Part shown: positions 1 through 8,696 of the stretch, piece after piece
Numbering within the stretch: position 1 is the stretch's first letter
Layout: each line of letters starts with the position of its first letter
Assembly (NCBI GenBank): GCA_001298555.1
Contig: LJCW01000348.1
Span: 1-41,313, forward strand
Direction of reading: 5' to 3'
DNA length: 41,313 bases
DNA from: Actinobacteria bacterium OV450
GTDB taxonomy: Bacteria > Actinomycetota > Actinomycetes > Streptomycetales > Streptomycetaceae
Position numbers and translations under genes: made by a program
Notes under the pieces: generated by a model
Told to the model about the DNA's origin: nothing
Database searches by the model: none
The model's input: the letters and a program-made list of their open reading frames with translations, nothing else

Positions 1-1
1 C

Positions 2-85
2 CTCCTGAAGAAGATCGCCTACGGGACCTACACCCTGGCCGACGCTTGGAAACAGGCCGAGTTGACGGAGGCGCCGGACGCGTAA
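2..85 (+). CDS. C-terminal end of an unidentified protein (truncated by window start)
   Basis: An open frame enters from the left edge and ends at a TAA at 83-85, giving 27 residues that begin LLKKIAYGTYTLADAW and end in EAPDA. The residue mix, with Lys, Tyr and acidic residues in a coherent frame, looks like real coding sequence. Too little is present to name a family. A truncated tail next to about 500 bp of gene-free DNA could be the end of a neighbouring operon or of a mobile gene; the sequence here does not decide. Confidence 0.45.
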   Translation, partial: LLKKIAYGTYTLADAWKQAELTEAPDA

Positions 86-600
86 CTCCGCGGCCTTGGG
101 TGTGTATGGTGGTTGGCTGGCCGCGGTCCGAGACGAGACCAACCCGGGACGCCGCCGGACTGCCGATCGAGCCGTCCATCCACGTGGACGCGGAGTGCGT
201 CCGGCAAGGCGTCGGCCGTCGCGCCGGGAGAGGCGGGCAGGCCGCACCGGCCGCTGCGGGGCCTCGGCGTCGGCCAGGCCGCCGGCCTGCGGGCAGGGCC
301 CGCGCCCCGGCAGGCGTGCCGGCCGTCCGTCTCACCGCGGAGATCCCCTGGGCGCCGCCCCTTCCGGCAGCGCGGGATTCACACCGCCACACCGCGACGC
401 GTGCTCGACCGCCGGAGCCAGTGGCCTACGACGGCACGGGGCCACGGGCTTCACAGCCGCCCTTCGTGTGCGCACCGCGAGGACGCGCCACCGGACGCGC
501 GCAGAGCAGGTCACTCGCGCGGTCCGACAACGCAGCGAGGTGCCGTGCCGGGCGTCGCGAGGCGGTGAACCATTCCGGTCACAGTGGGTGGTGCGCGGCC
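86..600. other. gene-free stretch, no feature recognised
   Basis: About 515 bp between the partial gene at the left edge and the 3' end of araD. Several frames stay open because of the high GC content, but their translations are rich in Arg, Pro and Ala, with no recognisable motif and no ribosome binding site before a start. I see no convincing hairpin terminator for araD here. It may be a decayed gene or plain intergenic sequence. Confidence 0.4.
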
Positions 601-1338
601 TCAGGCGCCCGGGACGTGTGGGGCGTTGCCGTAATAGGCGTCCGGTCCGTGCTTGCGGGTGAAGTGCCGCTCCAGCAGATGCCTCGGCGGCTCGGAGGTG
701 TCCCCGAGGCGGGACCCCAGCGCCAGCGTGTGCAGCGCCATCTCCGCCACGGCCTCGCAGACGATGGCGTTCTCCAGCGCAGCCTTCGCGCTGGCGCCCC
801 AGGTGAAGGGGCCGTGTCGTGAGACGAGCGCTCCGGGTACCTCGTCGGCCCGACGGGGGTCGCCGTCCAGCCGGGCAACGATCACCTGTCCGGTGTTGTA
901 CTCGTAGTCCTGCGCGCACTGCTCGGCGGTGAGGTCCGCCGTCACGGGGACGGGCCCGTTGAAGGTGTCGGCGTGTGTCGTACCGAGCACGGGGATCGGG
1001 CGGCGCGCCTGGGCGAAGGCGACCGCGTGCGTCGAGTGCGTGTGGGTGACACCGCCGATGGAGGGGAAGGCCCGGTAGAGGCACCGATGGGTTTCGGTGT
1101 CGGTGGACGGCCTGAGGTGCCCTTCGACGACCCGCCCGTCCTCCAGCGCCACCGCCACCAGGTCCTCCTCGGTGAGGTCGGCGTAGGAGACCCCGGACGG
1201 CTTGATGACGAAGACACCGGCGTCTCGATCCACTCCGCTGACGTTTCCCCAGGTGAGGGTGGCCAGACCGGCCTCCGGGATGCGCAGGTTGGCCGCGAGC
1301 ACCTCGCGACGGAGGTCCTTGAGGCTGGTCTCGCTCAC
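601..1338 (-). CDS. araD: L-ribulose-5-phosphate 4-epimerase
   Basis: Cytosolic class II aldolase-fold enzyme that converts L-ribulose 5-phosphate to D-xylulose 5-phosphate, the last step of the L-arabinose isomerase route. The 245 residues are close to the 231 of E. coli AraD. The zinc ligands are visible: H99 and H101 in THTHSTHA and H175 in SRHGPF. The catalytic acid/base pair also matches, with D124 in THADTF and Tyr235/Tyr236 in DAYYGN near the C-terminus (E. coli D120 and Y229). The start is GTG at 1338. The gene is divergent from a LacI regulator with operators between them, and it is separated from araB and araA by about 7.5 kb holding an ABC importer, so it is probably transcribed alone but under the same regulator. 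Identification is firm. Confidence 0.95.
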   Translation of the reverse strand: MSETSLKDLRREVLAANLRIPEAGLATLTWGNVSGVDRDAGVFVIKPSGVSYADLTEEDLVAVALEDGRVVEGHLRPSTDTETHRCLYRAFPSIGGVTHTHSTHAVAFAQARRPIPVLGTTHADTFNGPVPVTADLTAEQCAQDYEYNTGQVIVARLDGDPRRADEVPGALVSRHGPFTWGASAKAALENAIVCEAVAEMALHTLALGSRLGDTSEPPRHLLERHFTRKHGPDAYYGNAPHVPGA

Positions 1339-1481
1339 TACACTTTCACCGTCTCTCCGACATGTGCGGCGGTTTCCCTGGACCGGTGTCCGTCAGGCCC
1401 CGCGGTCGCGCACGAGTGGGCTGGACTGATCGGGGGGCCGCACCAGGCATCGTGGTTGCGCCACGTCGGCGGCCCCTCGAA

Positions 1482-1497
1482 TTGTGAGCGCTAACAA
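1482..1497. promoter_or_regulatory. LacI-family operator (AraR-type) between araD and its regulator
   Basis: TTGTGAGCGCTAACAA is an imperfect palindrome with the AGCGCT centre typical of LacI-family sites. The same 16 bp recurs at 8455-8470 and, inverted with one end base changed, at 8697-8712. It sits about 145 bp upstream of the araD start and 175 bp upstream of the regulator, so it can serve either divergent promoter. The recurrence only before arabinose genes is seen directly; binding by the adjacent regulator is inferred. Confidence 0.8.
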
Positions 1498-1558
1498 GCG
1501 CGAATCTCAAGAGCGGCGAGAAGATTTCCTGCCCACACCCTGCGCGCAACGCTGCATA

Positions 1559-1574
1559 ATGTGAACGCCAACAT
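1559..1574. promoter_or_regulatory. second, weaker LacI-type operator candidate
   Basis: ATGTGAACGCCAACAT matches the TGTGAGCGCTAACA core at 12 of 14 positions. It lies 77 bp centre to centre from the perfect site and about 100 bp upstream of the regulator start, a sensible place for autoregulation. The degenerate centre lowers confidence. Confidence 0.45.
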
Positions 1575-1670
1575 CGAACGCCGACATCGATACCTGGTCG
1601 ACGATCTCCCGGTCGGTCCGAGACGTGGGCGGGCCGCGGCTGGTTCGATACCTTGAGGGAAGGCCGCTCG

Positions 1671-2747
1671 ATGAGGAAAGGAAGAGAGTTGACCCAACTC
1701 CCAGACGTCTCGCGCGCGCCCACGATGACGGATGTCGCACGCGTCGCCGGCGTGTCCCATCAGACCGTTTCCCGGGTGCTCAGCGACCACCCGAACGTCA
1801 GCGCCAAGACCCGGGCCGCGGTGACACAGGTCATCGAGCAGCTGGGGTACCGCCGCAACTCGGCGGCCCGGGCTCTGGCCACTCGCCGGACCCACACACT
1901 GGGCGTCATCGCGGTGAACACCACTCTGCACGGGCCCGCCAGCACCGTGGCGGGGGTGCAGGAGGCGGCGCGGGACCGCGGCTATCTGACCTCAGCCGTC
2001 ACGCTCCGGACGGCCACGCAGACGGCCCTCGCCGAAGCCATGCAACACCTCGCGGAGTGGGGCGTGGAGGGGATCGTCGCCGTCACCCCCCAGCGCGCCG
2101 CGGTGAGGGCCCTGGCGGCATTGGAAGCACCGTGCCCGGTGGTCACCGTGGAAGGCGGCCACACCCTGGACCTCCCGGGGGTGTCGCTGGACCAGAATCT
2201 CGGCGCTCGCATGATCACGGAACACCTCCTCGCCTCGGGCCACTCCACCGTGTGGCACGTCGCAGGCCCTCCCGACTGGCTCGAGAGCGAGGCCCGCACG
2301 CAGGGGTGGGAGGAAGCGCTGCGCGATGCCGGCGCCGAGACGCCACCCCTGCTGCGCGGCGACTGGAGTCCCCTGTCGGGATACCAGGCCGGCCAGCAGC
2401 TCGCGGGGCGGGTACGGGCGACACGAGGGCAGGGAGCGGGCCTCACCGCGGTGTTCGTCGCCAACGACCAGATGGCCCTCGGTGTCCTGAGGGCCTTGCG
2501 GGAAGCAGGCCTGCGCACGCCGGAGGACGTAGCGGTGGCCGGCTTCGACGACATCCCCGAGGCGGAGTTCTTCCCACCTCCGCTGACGACGATCCGTCAG
2601 GACTTCGCCTCGCTCGGCCGCGACAGCATCGGCTTGCTCCTGGACCACATCGAGGGCCGGACCGACGAGTCGACGCACCTGGTGGTGGCGCCCGAGCTCA
2701 TCGTGCGCGCCAGCACGGCCCGCAGGATCGCTCCGCCCGGCGAATGA
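1671..2747 (+). CDS. LacI-family transcriptional regulator, probable arabinose repressor
   Basis: A LacI/GalR-family regulator of about 358 residues. The N-terminal helix-turn-helix covers roughly residues 20-40 (TDVARVAGVSHQTVSRVL), followed by a hinge helix with NSAARALATR and a periplasmic-binding-protein-like effector domain ending in the usual GFDDIPEA...PPLTTIRQD region. I take the ATG at 1671, with GGGAAGG upstream. A TTG at 1653 or 1689 is also possible; the latter follows an AGGAAAGGAAG run. The gene is divergent from araD and has two operators in front of it. Position and operator distribution point to control of araD, araBA and the adjacent sugar importer, with L-arabinose or a derivative as likely inducer. 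The family is certain; the ligand is inferred. Confidence 0.85.
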   Translation: MRKGRELTQLPDVSRAPTMTDVARVAGVSHQTVSRVLSDHPNVSAKTRAAVTQVIEQLGYRRNSAARALATRRTHTLGVIAVNTTLHGPASTVAGVQEAARDRGYLTSAVTLRTATQTALAEAMQHLAEWGVEGIVAVTPQRAAVRALAALEAPCPVVTVEGGHTLDLPGVSLDQNLGARMITEHLLASGHSTVWHVAGPPDWLESEARTQGWEEALRDAGAETPPLLRGDWSPLSGYQAGQQLAGRVRATRGQGAGLTAVFVANDQMALGVLRALREAGLRTPEDVAVAGFDDIPEAEFFPPPLTTIRQDFASLGRDSIGLLLDHIEGRTDESTHLVVAPELIVRASTARRIAPPGE

Positions 2748-2959
2748 CCCCACCGCCCGGCAGCGGACAGAACCGGCCCGCCCCTCTCAGGCGGTGACGT
2801 GGTGAAGCTGGGGACCCTGGTCGACCGGTACGGCTCGCCCGGCCGTCAAAGGCCCGTCGGGCAGCGGGGCCGGTTCGCGAGTCCGGGTCCGGGCAGTGCC
2901 GGGTTTCCGGCACGACCCCCAGCACAGGCGTGGGACGGCCTGCCGCCCTTGCCCGCGGG

Positions 2960-3250
2960 GTTCGCACCGCCGCACGGCTGGTCGACCCCGTCGGGACCGC
3001 CGTGCAGCGTGTGCCCGGTCTCATGGGTGGCGAGCCCGTGGGTGCAGCCGCGACGCCGAGCCGGCCGCGCGCGATGCGGTCGGCGCAACGGCCCGCCGTC
3101 GCACCGAAGTGGCGTACGGGGTGCTCGCGAGCGGCGAGGTCGCGGGCCGTGAGCACCCCAACGGCCGGGTGGCCCCAGCCGTCCGGCAGGGTCAGCGGAG
3201 GGAGGCGGACGCCGCGCGCGTGGGCCTCCGCGCGGCCCCGGCCGGGGCAC
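2960..3250 (-). pseudogene. remnant of an aldose 1-epimerase (galM-like)
   Basis: Read on the minus strand, one frame contains LPDGWGHPAVGVLTARDL followed by HFGATAGRCADRIARGRL. A shifted frame just downstream contains GHTLHGGPDGVDQP. Both blocks match the N-terminal part of the intact GalM at 32085-33173 (FGATVGRYANRIAGG and GHTLHGGPDGFATR) in the right order and spacing, so at least one frameshift separates them. No C-terminal half with the catalytic Glu is recognisable towards 2748. The remainder of the gap between the LacI gene and the importer (2748-2960 and 3250-3473) holds nothing I can name. Confidence 0.7.
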
Positions 3251-3473
3251 CCGAACCGCCCCTGCGACCCGTTCCCCCATCGTCCGGGTGCAGGCGGCGC
3301 ACCGTCCGCGGACGGCGCGCTTCCTGCCTGGGCCCGGAATCCTGGTCGACGGATTGGTCTGCGTCTTCCATGGTGGTGTGCCCTGCGCCCGTTCCGCCTG
3401 GCGCGTGCCGCGAAGCAAGCGGTGCGGGCAGCGCGCAGGGCGGTGGCGGGGCGGACGTGCTGCGGACCCGCGG

Positions 3474-4496
3474 TCAGTCGCCGGCGGGGCGGCGGCCGCT
3501 CATCAGACGTTGCAGCACGATGAACACGAGCAGCAGGGCGCCGATGACGATCCGGGTCCACCAGGAGCTGAGCGTGCCCTGGAAGTTGACGACCGTCTGG
3601 ATCATGCCGAGCACGAGCACGCCCAGGGCGGTGCCCAGGACGAAGCCGGAGCCTCCGGTCAGCAGCGTGCCACCGATCACCGTGGCGGCGATCGCGTCGA
3701 GTTCCATGCCCATGGCGTGGAGGGCGTAGCCGGAGAGCATGTAGAAGGTCAGCAGCAGGCCGCCGAGGGCGGAGCACAGGCCGCTGACGGCGTATACGGC
3801 GATCTTGGTGGAGCCCACCGGAAGACCCATCAGGCGTGCGGAGGACTCATTTCCGCCCAGTGCGTACACGTTGCGTCCGAAGCCCGTGTGGTGCAGTACG
3901 ACGAAGGCGATGACCAGCACGGCCAGGGCGATGACCACGGGGATCGAGACGAACAGTCCCCCCGGGCCGTACAGCCGGGTCTGCGCGATTCCCGTCGTGG
4001 CGGGGTCGCTGATCGTGATGGATTCCGTGCTGATCGTGTAGCAGAGCCCGCGGGCGAGGAACATGCCGGCCAGGGTGACGATGAACGGCTGGATCTCGAA
4101 GGTGTGGATGATCCAGCCCATGAGCGTCCCGCTCGCGGCACCGACCAGCAGGACCAGTGGGATGACGGCGGCGAGGGGCCAGCCGTGCGACTCGACCAGC
4201 CAGGCGGTGAGCGTGGTCGACAGGGCCACCATGGAGCCGACGGACAGATCGATGCCGCCGGTGAGGATGACGAAGGTCGCTCCGACCGCCACGACCAGGA
4301 GGAATCCATTGTCGATCAGCAGGTTCAGCACGACTTGCGCGGAGAGGAAGCCCTCGTAGCGCACCGATCCGACGCTGAACATGACGACCAGCAGGACGGC
4401 CGTGACGATCAGTGGGATACGGGTGCGGGTGCGCGGGGACACGGTCGCGAGGGGGCGGGTGAGCCCAGCGGCTGCGCTCGCGATGCCGGTACTCAT
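3474..4496 (-). CDS. sugar ABC transporter permease, YjfF-like
   Basis: Integral membrane permease of 340 residues in the BPD_transp_2 family, with about 8-10 hydrophobic segments. The family block LTGGIDLSVGSMVAL follows the third segment, and ATVIGGTLLTGGSGFVLGT lies near the C-terminus. It is the last gene of a four-gene minus-strand operon (binding protein, ATPase, two permeases), and its start overlaps the upstream permease stop by 4 bp (ATGA). The order matches the E. coli ytfQ-ytfR-ytfT-yjfF importer for furanose sugars, so an arabinofuranose-type monosaccharide is a reasonable substrate given the flanking ara genes; this is inference. The start is ATG at 4496, with GGAGGT upstream. 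Confidence 0.88.
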   Translation of the reverse strand: MSTGIASAAAGLTRPLATVSPRTRTRIPLIVTAVLLVVMFSVGSVRYEGFLSAQVVLNLLIDNGFLLVVAVGATFVILTGGIDLSVGSMVALSTTLTAWLVESHGWPLAAVIPLVLLVGAASGTLMGWIIHTFEIQPFIVTLAGMFLARGLCYTISTESITISDPATTGIAQTRLYGPGGLFVSIPVVIALAVLVIAFVVLHHTGFGRNVYALGGNESSARLMGLPVGSTKIAVYAVSGLCSALGGLLLTFYMLSGYALHAMGMELDAIAATVIGGTLLTGGSGFVLGTALGVLVLGMIQTVVNFQGTLSSWWTRIVIGALLLVFIVLQRLMSGRRPAGD

Positions 4497-5593
4497 GCGC
4501 GTACCTCCTGCTGCTGCGGGGCGGCGCCCGCCGTGGTGTCGGATCGGGGAGGGGTTGTCCCGCGGCGGCGCAGGGCCTTGGCACGGAAGACGGGGGACTG
4601 GACGAGGCAGACGACGATGACGACGAAGGCCTTGAAGACGAGGGTGGTCTCGGGTGGGACGCCGAGCGTGTAGACGGTGGTGGACAGGGTCTGGATGATC
4701 AGTGCGCCCAGGACGGTGCCGCCGAGGGAGAAGCGTCCCCCGGTCAGGGCGGTGCCGCCGACGACCACGGCGAGGATCGCGTCGAGTTCGATCCACAGGC
4801 CGGCGTTGTTGCCGTCGGCGCTGGAGACGTTGGAGCTGATCATCAGCCCGGCGACGGCAGCGCACAGCGCGCTGAAGACGTAGACCAGGGCGAGCAGGCT
4901 GCCGGCGCGGATGCCGACCAGGCGGCTGGCGGCGGGGTTGCCGCCCACGGACTCGATCAGCATGCCGAGTGCGCTGCGACGGGTGACGAAGCCGGTGAGC
5001 GCGACGAGGGCGGCGGCCAGGAGGACGGCGAACGGGAAGGTCAGCCAGTAGCCGCCGCCGATCATCTTGTAGGGGGCGCTGGTCACCGTGATGATCTGAC
5101 CGCCGGTGATCAGCTGGGCGACGCCGCGGCCCGCGACCATGAGGATCAGGGTGGCCACGATCGGCTGCACTCCCAGCCCGGAGACCAGGAAGCCGTTGGC
5201 GAGGCCCAGTACGAGGGCGACACCGAGCGCGAGGGCGACCGCCGTGAGCATGGTGGCGACGCTGCCGGGACGTGCGGCGGTGGAGATGTGCCCACAGGCG
5301 AGGGCGCCGGCGATGGCGACCGTGGAACCCACCGAGAGGTCGATGCCGCGGGTGGCGATGACGAGGGTCATGCCGAGCGCCACGAGGGTGAGGGGCGCGC
5401 CGAACTGGAGGATGTCGATGAGGCTGCCGTAGAGGTGGCCGTCGCGTACCCGGACGGCGAAGAAGTCGTGGTGGAACGCGAGGTTGCCGAGGAGCAGCAC
5501 GAGCAGGATGAGCGTGGGCCACAGCAGGTGGTGGCCGGCCGGGCGTCTGCGGATTCCGCCGACCGCCTTGGGCCCGGCAGGCTGGGTGGTCAT
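4493..5593 (-). CDS. sugar ABC transporter permease, YtfT-like
   Basis: Integral membrane permease of 366 residues, paired with the YjfF-like permease to form a heterodimeric channel. It has the BPD_transp_2 signature region TRGIDLSVGSTVAIAG after three hydrophobic stretches and the C-terminal block AVVVGGTALTGGRFSLGG. It overlaps the ATPase gene upstream and the second permease downstream by 4 bp each, which indicates translational coupling. The C-terminal tail (about 20 residues) is basic then Gln-rich and differs from its partner. The family is secure; the transported sugar is inferred from the arabinose context. Confidence 0.88.
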   Translation of the reverse strand: MTTQPAGPKAVGGIRRRPAGHHLLWPTLILLVLLLGNLAFHHDFFAVRVRDGHLYGSLIDILQFGAPLTLVALGMTLVIATRGIDLSVGSTVAIAGALACGHISTAARPGSVATMLTAVALALGVALVLGLANGFLVSGLGVQPIVATLILMVAGRGVAQLITGGQIITVTSAPYKMIGGGYWLTFPFAVLLAAALVALTGFVTRRSALGMLIESVGGNPAASRLVGIRAGSLLALVYVFSALCAAVAGLMISSNVSSADGNNAGLWIELDAILAVVVGGTALTGGRFSLGGTVLGALIIQTLSTTVYTLGVPPETTLVFKAFVVIVVCLVQSPVFRAKALRRRGTTPPRSDTTAGAAPQQQEVRA

Positions 5594-7149
5594 GAGTCCG
5601 CTCCGGTGGCGATGGTCGTGAGGATGCGTTCGGGCGTGACGGTGTCGTCGTTGGTGAGGGTGGCCACCATGCGGTGGTCGCGGAGCACGGCGATGCGGTG
5701 GCTCAGACGCAGGACCTCTTCGAGTTCCGCCGAGATGAACAGCACGGCGGTGCCTTCGCCCGCCAGGCGGGCCACGAGCTTCTGGATCTCCGCCTTGGCC
5801 CCGATGTCGATGCCCCGGGTGGGTTCGTCGAGGATCAGGAGCCGGGGTGCGGTCAGCAGCCAGCGCGCGAGGAGGACCTTCTGCTGGTTGCCTCCGCTGA
5901 GATGGCGTACCTGCGCTTCGGGGTCGGCGGGGCGGATGTCCAGGGCCTCGATCCAGTGCCGCGCCAGCTCGTCCTGTTTCGTACGGGTCAGTGGCCTCGT
6001 CCAGCCGCGGGCGGCCTGCAGCGCGAGGATGATGTTCTCGCGGACCGTGAGCTCGCCCACCAGGCCCTCGGACTTGCGGTTCTCGGAGCAGAACGCGATG
6101 CCCCGGGCGATGGCGTGGCGCGGGGTGCGCAGGGATACCCTCCTGCCCTCGATGCTCACCTCACCGGCGTCCGCGCTGTCAGCGCCGAACAGGAGGCGCG
6201 CCACTTCGGTGCGGCCCGAGCCCAGGAGGCCCGCCAGTCCGATGACCTCGCCGGCATGGATGTCGAGGTCGTACGGTTCGATCGAGCCCGTGCGGGTCAG
6301 CTGTCGCGCCTGGAGGAACGGCTCGGCGGTCGCCCGTTCGGCCGCTTCCTCGTGGGCACGTCCGGACAGCTGGTCGAGGGTGGCCAGTTCTCCGCCGATC
6401 ATGCGCTGTACCAGCGTCACCGGAGTGAGTTCGCCGATGGGGTACTCGCCTTCCAGGCGGCCGTTGCGCAGGATGGTGACGCGGTCGCAGAGATCGAACA
6501 CCTGGTCAAGGAAGTGGGTGACGAACAGGATGGCCACACCGCGGTCACGCAGGCGCCGCACCAGGGCGAAGAGCTGCGCCACCTCCTCACGGTCCAGGCT
6601 GGAGGTCGGCTCGTCCAGTACGAGCACCTTTGCCGACACGTCCACCGCCCGGACGATGGCGACCAGCTGCTGCACGGCCAGGGAGTGCGAACCGAGCAGA
6701 CCGGTGACGTCCAGGTCGAGGTCCAGTTCCGTCAGCAGCTCTGCCGCCCGCTGCCGCATCGCGGACCAGTGGATGAGGCCGAACCGGCGCGGTTCGCGCC
6801 CGATGAGGATGTTCTCGGCGACCGAGATGTTCGGACAGAGGTTGACCTCCTGGTAGACGGTGCTGATTCCGGCCTGCTGCGCCTGGAGGGGGTCCGCGAA
6901 CGCGTGGGGCCGGCCGTCGACGAGGACGGCGCCGCCGTCGGCGGGGTGGACACCGGTGAGCACCTTGATCAAGGTGGACTTCCCGGCGCCGTTCTCGCCC
7001 ATCAGGGCGTGCACCTCACCGGGGAAGAGCCGCAGGGCGACTCCGTCGAGGGCGAGCACGCCCGGGAACTGCTTGCGGATGCCGCGGGCTTCCAGGACCG
7101 GCTGCGGGTCCCCGGCGTCCGTGGGCCGCGGGGTGGACGGGGATGCCAT
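5590..7149 (-). CDS. sugar ABC transporter ATP-binding protein, YtfR/MglA-like (two nucleotide-binding domains)
   Basis: Cytoplasmic ATPase of 519 residues with two fused nucleotide-binding domains, as in RbsA, MglA and YtfR. In domain 1 the Walker A is GENGAGKST at about residues 51-59, the signature region is LAVQQLVAI and the Walker B is VLVLDEPTSSLD. In domain 2 the Walker A is degenerate (GLLGSGRTE), as is usual in this family, with an intact LSGGNQQK signature and LLILDEPTRGIDIG Walker B. The start ATG at 7149 follows AGGAGGG. It powers the two permeases encoded directly downstream. A stem-loop precedes it, which may reduce its expression relative to the binding protein. Confidence 0.9.
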   Translation of the reverse strand: MASPSTPRPTDAGDPQPVLEARGIRKQFPGVLALDGVALRLFPGEVHALMGENGAGKSTLIKVLTGVHPADGGAVLVDGRPHAFADPLQAQQAGISTVYQEVNLCPNISVAENILIGREPRRFGLIHWSAMRQRAAELLTELDLDLDVTGLLGSHSLAVQQLVAIVRAVDVSAKVLVLDEPTSSLDREEVAQLFALVRRLRDRGVAILFVTHFLDQVFDLCDRVTILRNGRLEGEYPIGELTPVTLVQRMIGGELATLDQLSGRAHEEAAERATAEPFLQARQLTRTGSIEPYDLDIHAGEVIGLAGLLGSGRTEVARLLFGADSADAGEVSIEGRRVSLRTPRHAIARGIAFCSENRKSEGLVGELTVRENIILALQAARGWTRPLTRTKQDELARHWIEALDIRPADPEAQVRHLSGGNQQKVLLARWLLTAPRLLILDEPTRGIDIGAKAEIQKLVARLAGEGTAVLFISAELEEVLRLSHRIAVLRDHRMVATLTNDDTVTPERILTTIATGADS

Positions 7150-7198
7150 CCGCCCTCCTCTCATGGGTGGGGTGGTGGAGCGGGCTCCGGACGGTGGA

Positions 7199-7222
7199 GG
7201 AGGAGCCGGGCGGACCTCCTCC
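7199..7222 (-). terminator. stem-loop between binding-protein and ATPase genes (possible attenuator)
   Basis: Seven-base arms GGAGGAG and CTCCTCC surround a 10-nt loop, directly after the binding-protein gene and about 50 bp before the ATPase start. Such hairpins often keep binding-protein mRNA more abundant than that of the membrane components. There is no U-run, so strength is uncertain. Confidence 0.35.
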
Positions 7223-7241
7223 CGCACCGGAACCTGCTGTT

Positions 7242-8240
7242 TCAGTAGTTCCGGGACGGCAGCGCGGCCGCGGCCTTGTCCTGCGGGAAGACACCCTCTT
7301 GAGTCTCGACACGAGGCGGCACGCTCTCCCCTGCCGCGACCTTCTTGGTCAACTCCATCAGCTGGTCACCGAGCAGCGGGTTGCACTCCACCACGACGTT
7401 GATCTTGCCCTCGGTCATCGCGACGAAGGCGTCCTTGATCCCGTCCACCGAGATCACCTTGATGTCCTTCCCGGGCTTCTTGCCGGACTCCTCGATGGCC
7501 TGGATGGCGCCGAGGGCCATGTCGTCGTTGTGGGCGTAGAGGACGTCGATGTCCTTCTGTGACTTCAGGAACGCCTGCATGACCTCCTTGCCCTTGGCGC
7601 GGGTGAAGTCGCCCGACTGCGAGGCCACGATCTTGAACTTGCCATCGGCGCGAATGACGTCGGCGAAGCCGGCCTTGCGGTCGTTGGCGGGTGCGGAGCC
7701 CGTGGTGCCCTGGAGCTCGACGATGTTGACCGGGCCCTGCTCGTTCGCGTACGCGCTGGTCAGCCACTCGCCCGCGGACTTGCCCTCCTTGACGAAGTCC
7801 GAGCCCAGGAAGGTCTTGTAGAGGGAGGTGTCCTTGCTGTCCACGGCGCGGTCGGTGAGGATGACCGGGATACCGGCGTCCTTGGCCTCCTTCAGCACCG
7901 TGTCCCAGCCGGACTCCACGACCGGTGAGAAGGCGATGACGTCGACCTTCTGCTGGATGAAGGTGCGGATCGCCTTGATCTGGTTCTCCTGCTTCTGCTG
8001 CGCGTCGGAGAACTTGAGGGTGATTCCGGCCTTCTTCGCCGCCTCCTGGACGGACTTGGTGTTGGCGGTGCGCCAACCGCTCTCGGCGCCGACCTGGGCG
8101 AAGCCGAGCGTGATCGTCTTGCCGGAACCCGCCTTGGCTCCCGACGAGGAGCCGGAGGCGGGGCCCTCGGTGGAGCAGGCGGTCAACGCCGTGGAGGCGA
8201 GTAGGGCGGCGGTGAGGAGGAGAGCTGCTCTGCGAGCCAT
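7242..8240 (-). CDS. sugar-binding lipoprotein of ABC importer, YtfQ-like
   Basis: Extracellular substrate-binding lipoprotein of 332 residues. It has a signal peptide with lipobox LTAC (acylated Cys22), then a Ser/Gly-rich spacer and a Peripla_BP_4 fold starting at ITLGFAQVGAESGWR. Blocks such as IDVLYAHNDDMALGA and VVVECNPLLG near the C-terminus are like those of the YtfQ furanose-binding group. It is the first gene of the importer operon, faces araB divergently and has an AraR-type operator about 215 bp upstream. The likely ligand is an arabinose form; galactofuranose-type sugars are the family alternative. The leader between this gene and the operator contains an unusual 7-bp tandem repeat. 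Confidence 0.9.
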   Translation of the reverse strand: MARRAALLLTAALLASTALTACSTEGPASGSSSGAKAGSGKTITLGFAQVGAESGWRTANTKSVQEAAKKAGITLKFSDAQQKQENQIKAIRTFIQQKVDVIAFSPVVESGWDTVLKEAKDAGIPVILTDRAVDSKDTSLYKTFLGSDFVKEGKSAGEWLTSAYANEQGPVNIVELQGTTGSAPANDRKAGFADVIRADGKFKIVASQSGDFTRAKGKEVMQAFLKSQKDIDVLYAHNDDMALGAIQAIEESGKKPGKDIKVISVDGIKDAFVAMTEGKINVVVECNPLLGDQLMELTKKVAAGESVPPRVETQEGVFPQDKAAAALPSRNY

Positions 8241-8359
8241 GGAAAAGTGTCCTTTCAGGGTGCACGAAAGAGGCGCCGCGCGGTCGGGGCCGGGCTTTGT
8301 CCACCAGGAGCCCCCGGGAGTGCCGCTGCTCGACGGCCGGGGCGGCCGACGTCAGGGTT

Positions 8360-8422
8360 CGGCAGTCGGCAGTCGGCAGTCGGCAGTCGGCAGTCGGCAG
8401 TCGGCAGTCGGCAGTCGGCAGT
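8360..8422. repeat. tandem repeat, nine perfect copies of 7 bp
   Basis: CGGCAGT repeats nine times without error in the leader of the sugar importer, between the gene start (8240) and the operator at 8455. Perfect identity suggests recent expansion or contraction by strand slippage. It is not within a credible coding sequence, and the 7-bp period would shift the spacing between operator or promoter and gene. Confidence 0.95.
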
Positions 8423-8454
8423 CGGGGATCACATACGAATGCGGCGCCGTCGCA

Positions 8455-8470
8455 TTGTGAGCGCTAACAA
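8455..8470. promoter_or_regulatory. LacI-type operator upstream of the sugar importer
   Basis: TTGTGAGCGCTAACAA, identical over all 16 bp to the site at 1482-1497. It is the importer-proximal member of a pair in the divergent araB/importer region. Its centre is about 242 bp from that of the araB-proximal site. Confidence 0.82.
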
Positions 8471-8696
8471 GGCGCGTTCTCAACCCCCTTGCGCGCGTTA
8501 CCTGTCCGTTATCGCATCGGGTGCGCCGACGGAGCGGACCGCCCCCTCTGTCGGCGCGCTCCCCCGGCGGCCCCGCACCCTGAAGCCTCAACGCGCCGTG
8601 CACCGACGGCAGATCCGCTCCGGCCGCCCGACGTACCGGGGGCAGCTGCGCCGACGGAGCCGCACATCACCCGCACCCACCTCTTGCCTATCGATA

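Noticed and set aside
1..85. Truncated tail as evidence for an insertion sequence at the left edge
   Set aside because: Only 27 residues are visible and no inverted repeats were found nearby; nothing supports a transposase call.
3474..5522. A single 682-codon minus-strand frame covering both permease genes
   Set aside because: Only its second part (from ATG 4496) is the YjfF-like permease. The first part is Arg/Pro-rich noise out of frame with the YtfT-like permease that really occupies the region.
8360..8422. CRISPR-like array
   Set aside because: Units are contiguous 7-bp repeats without spacers; this is a simple tandem repeat.
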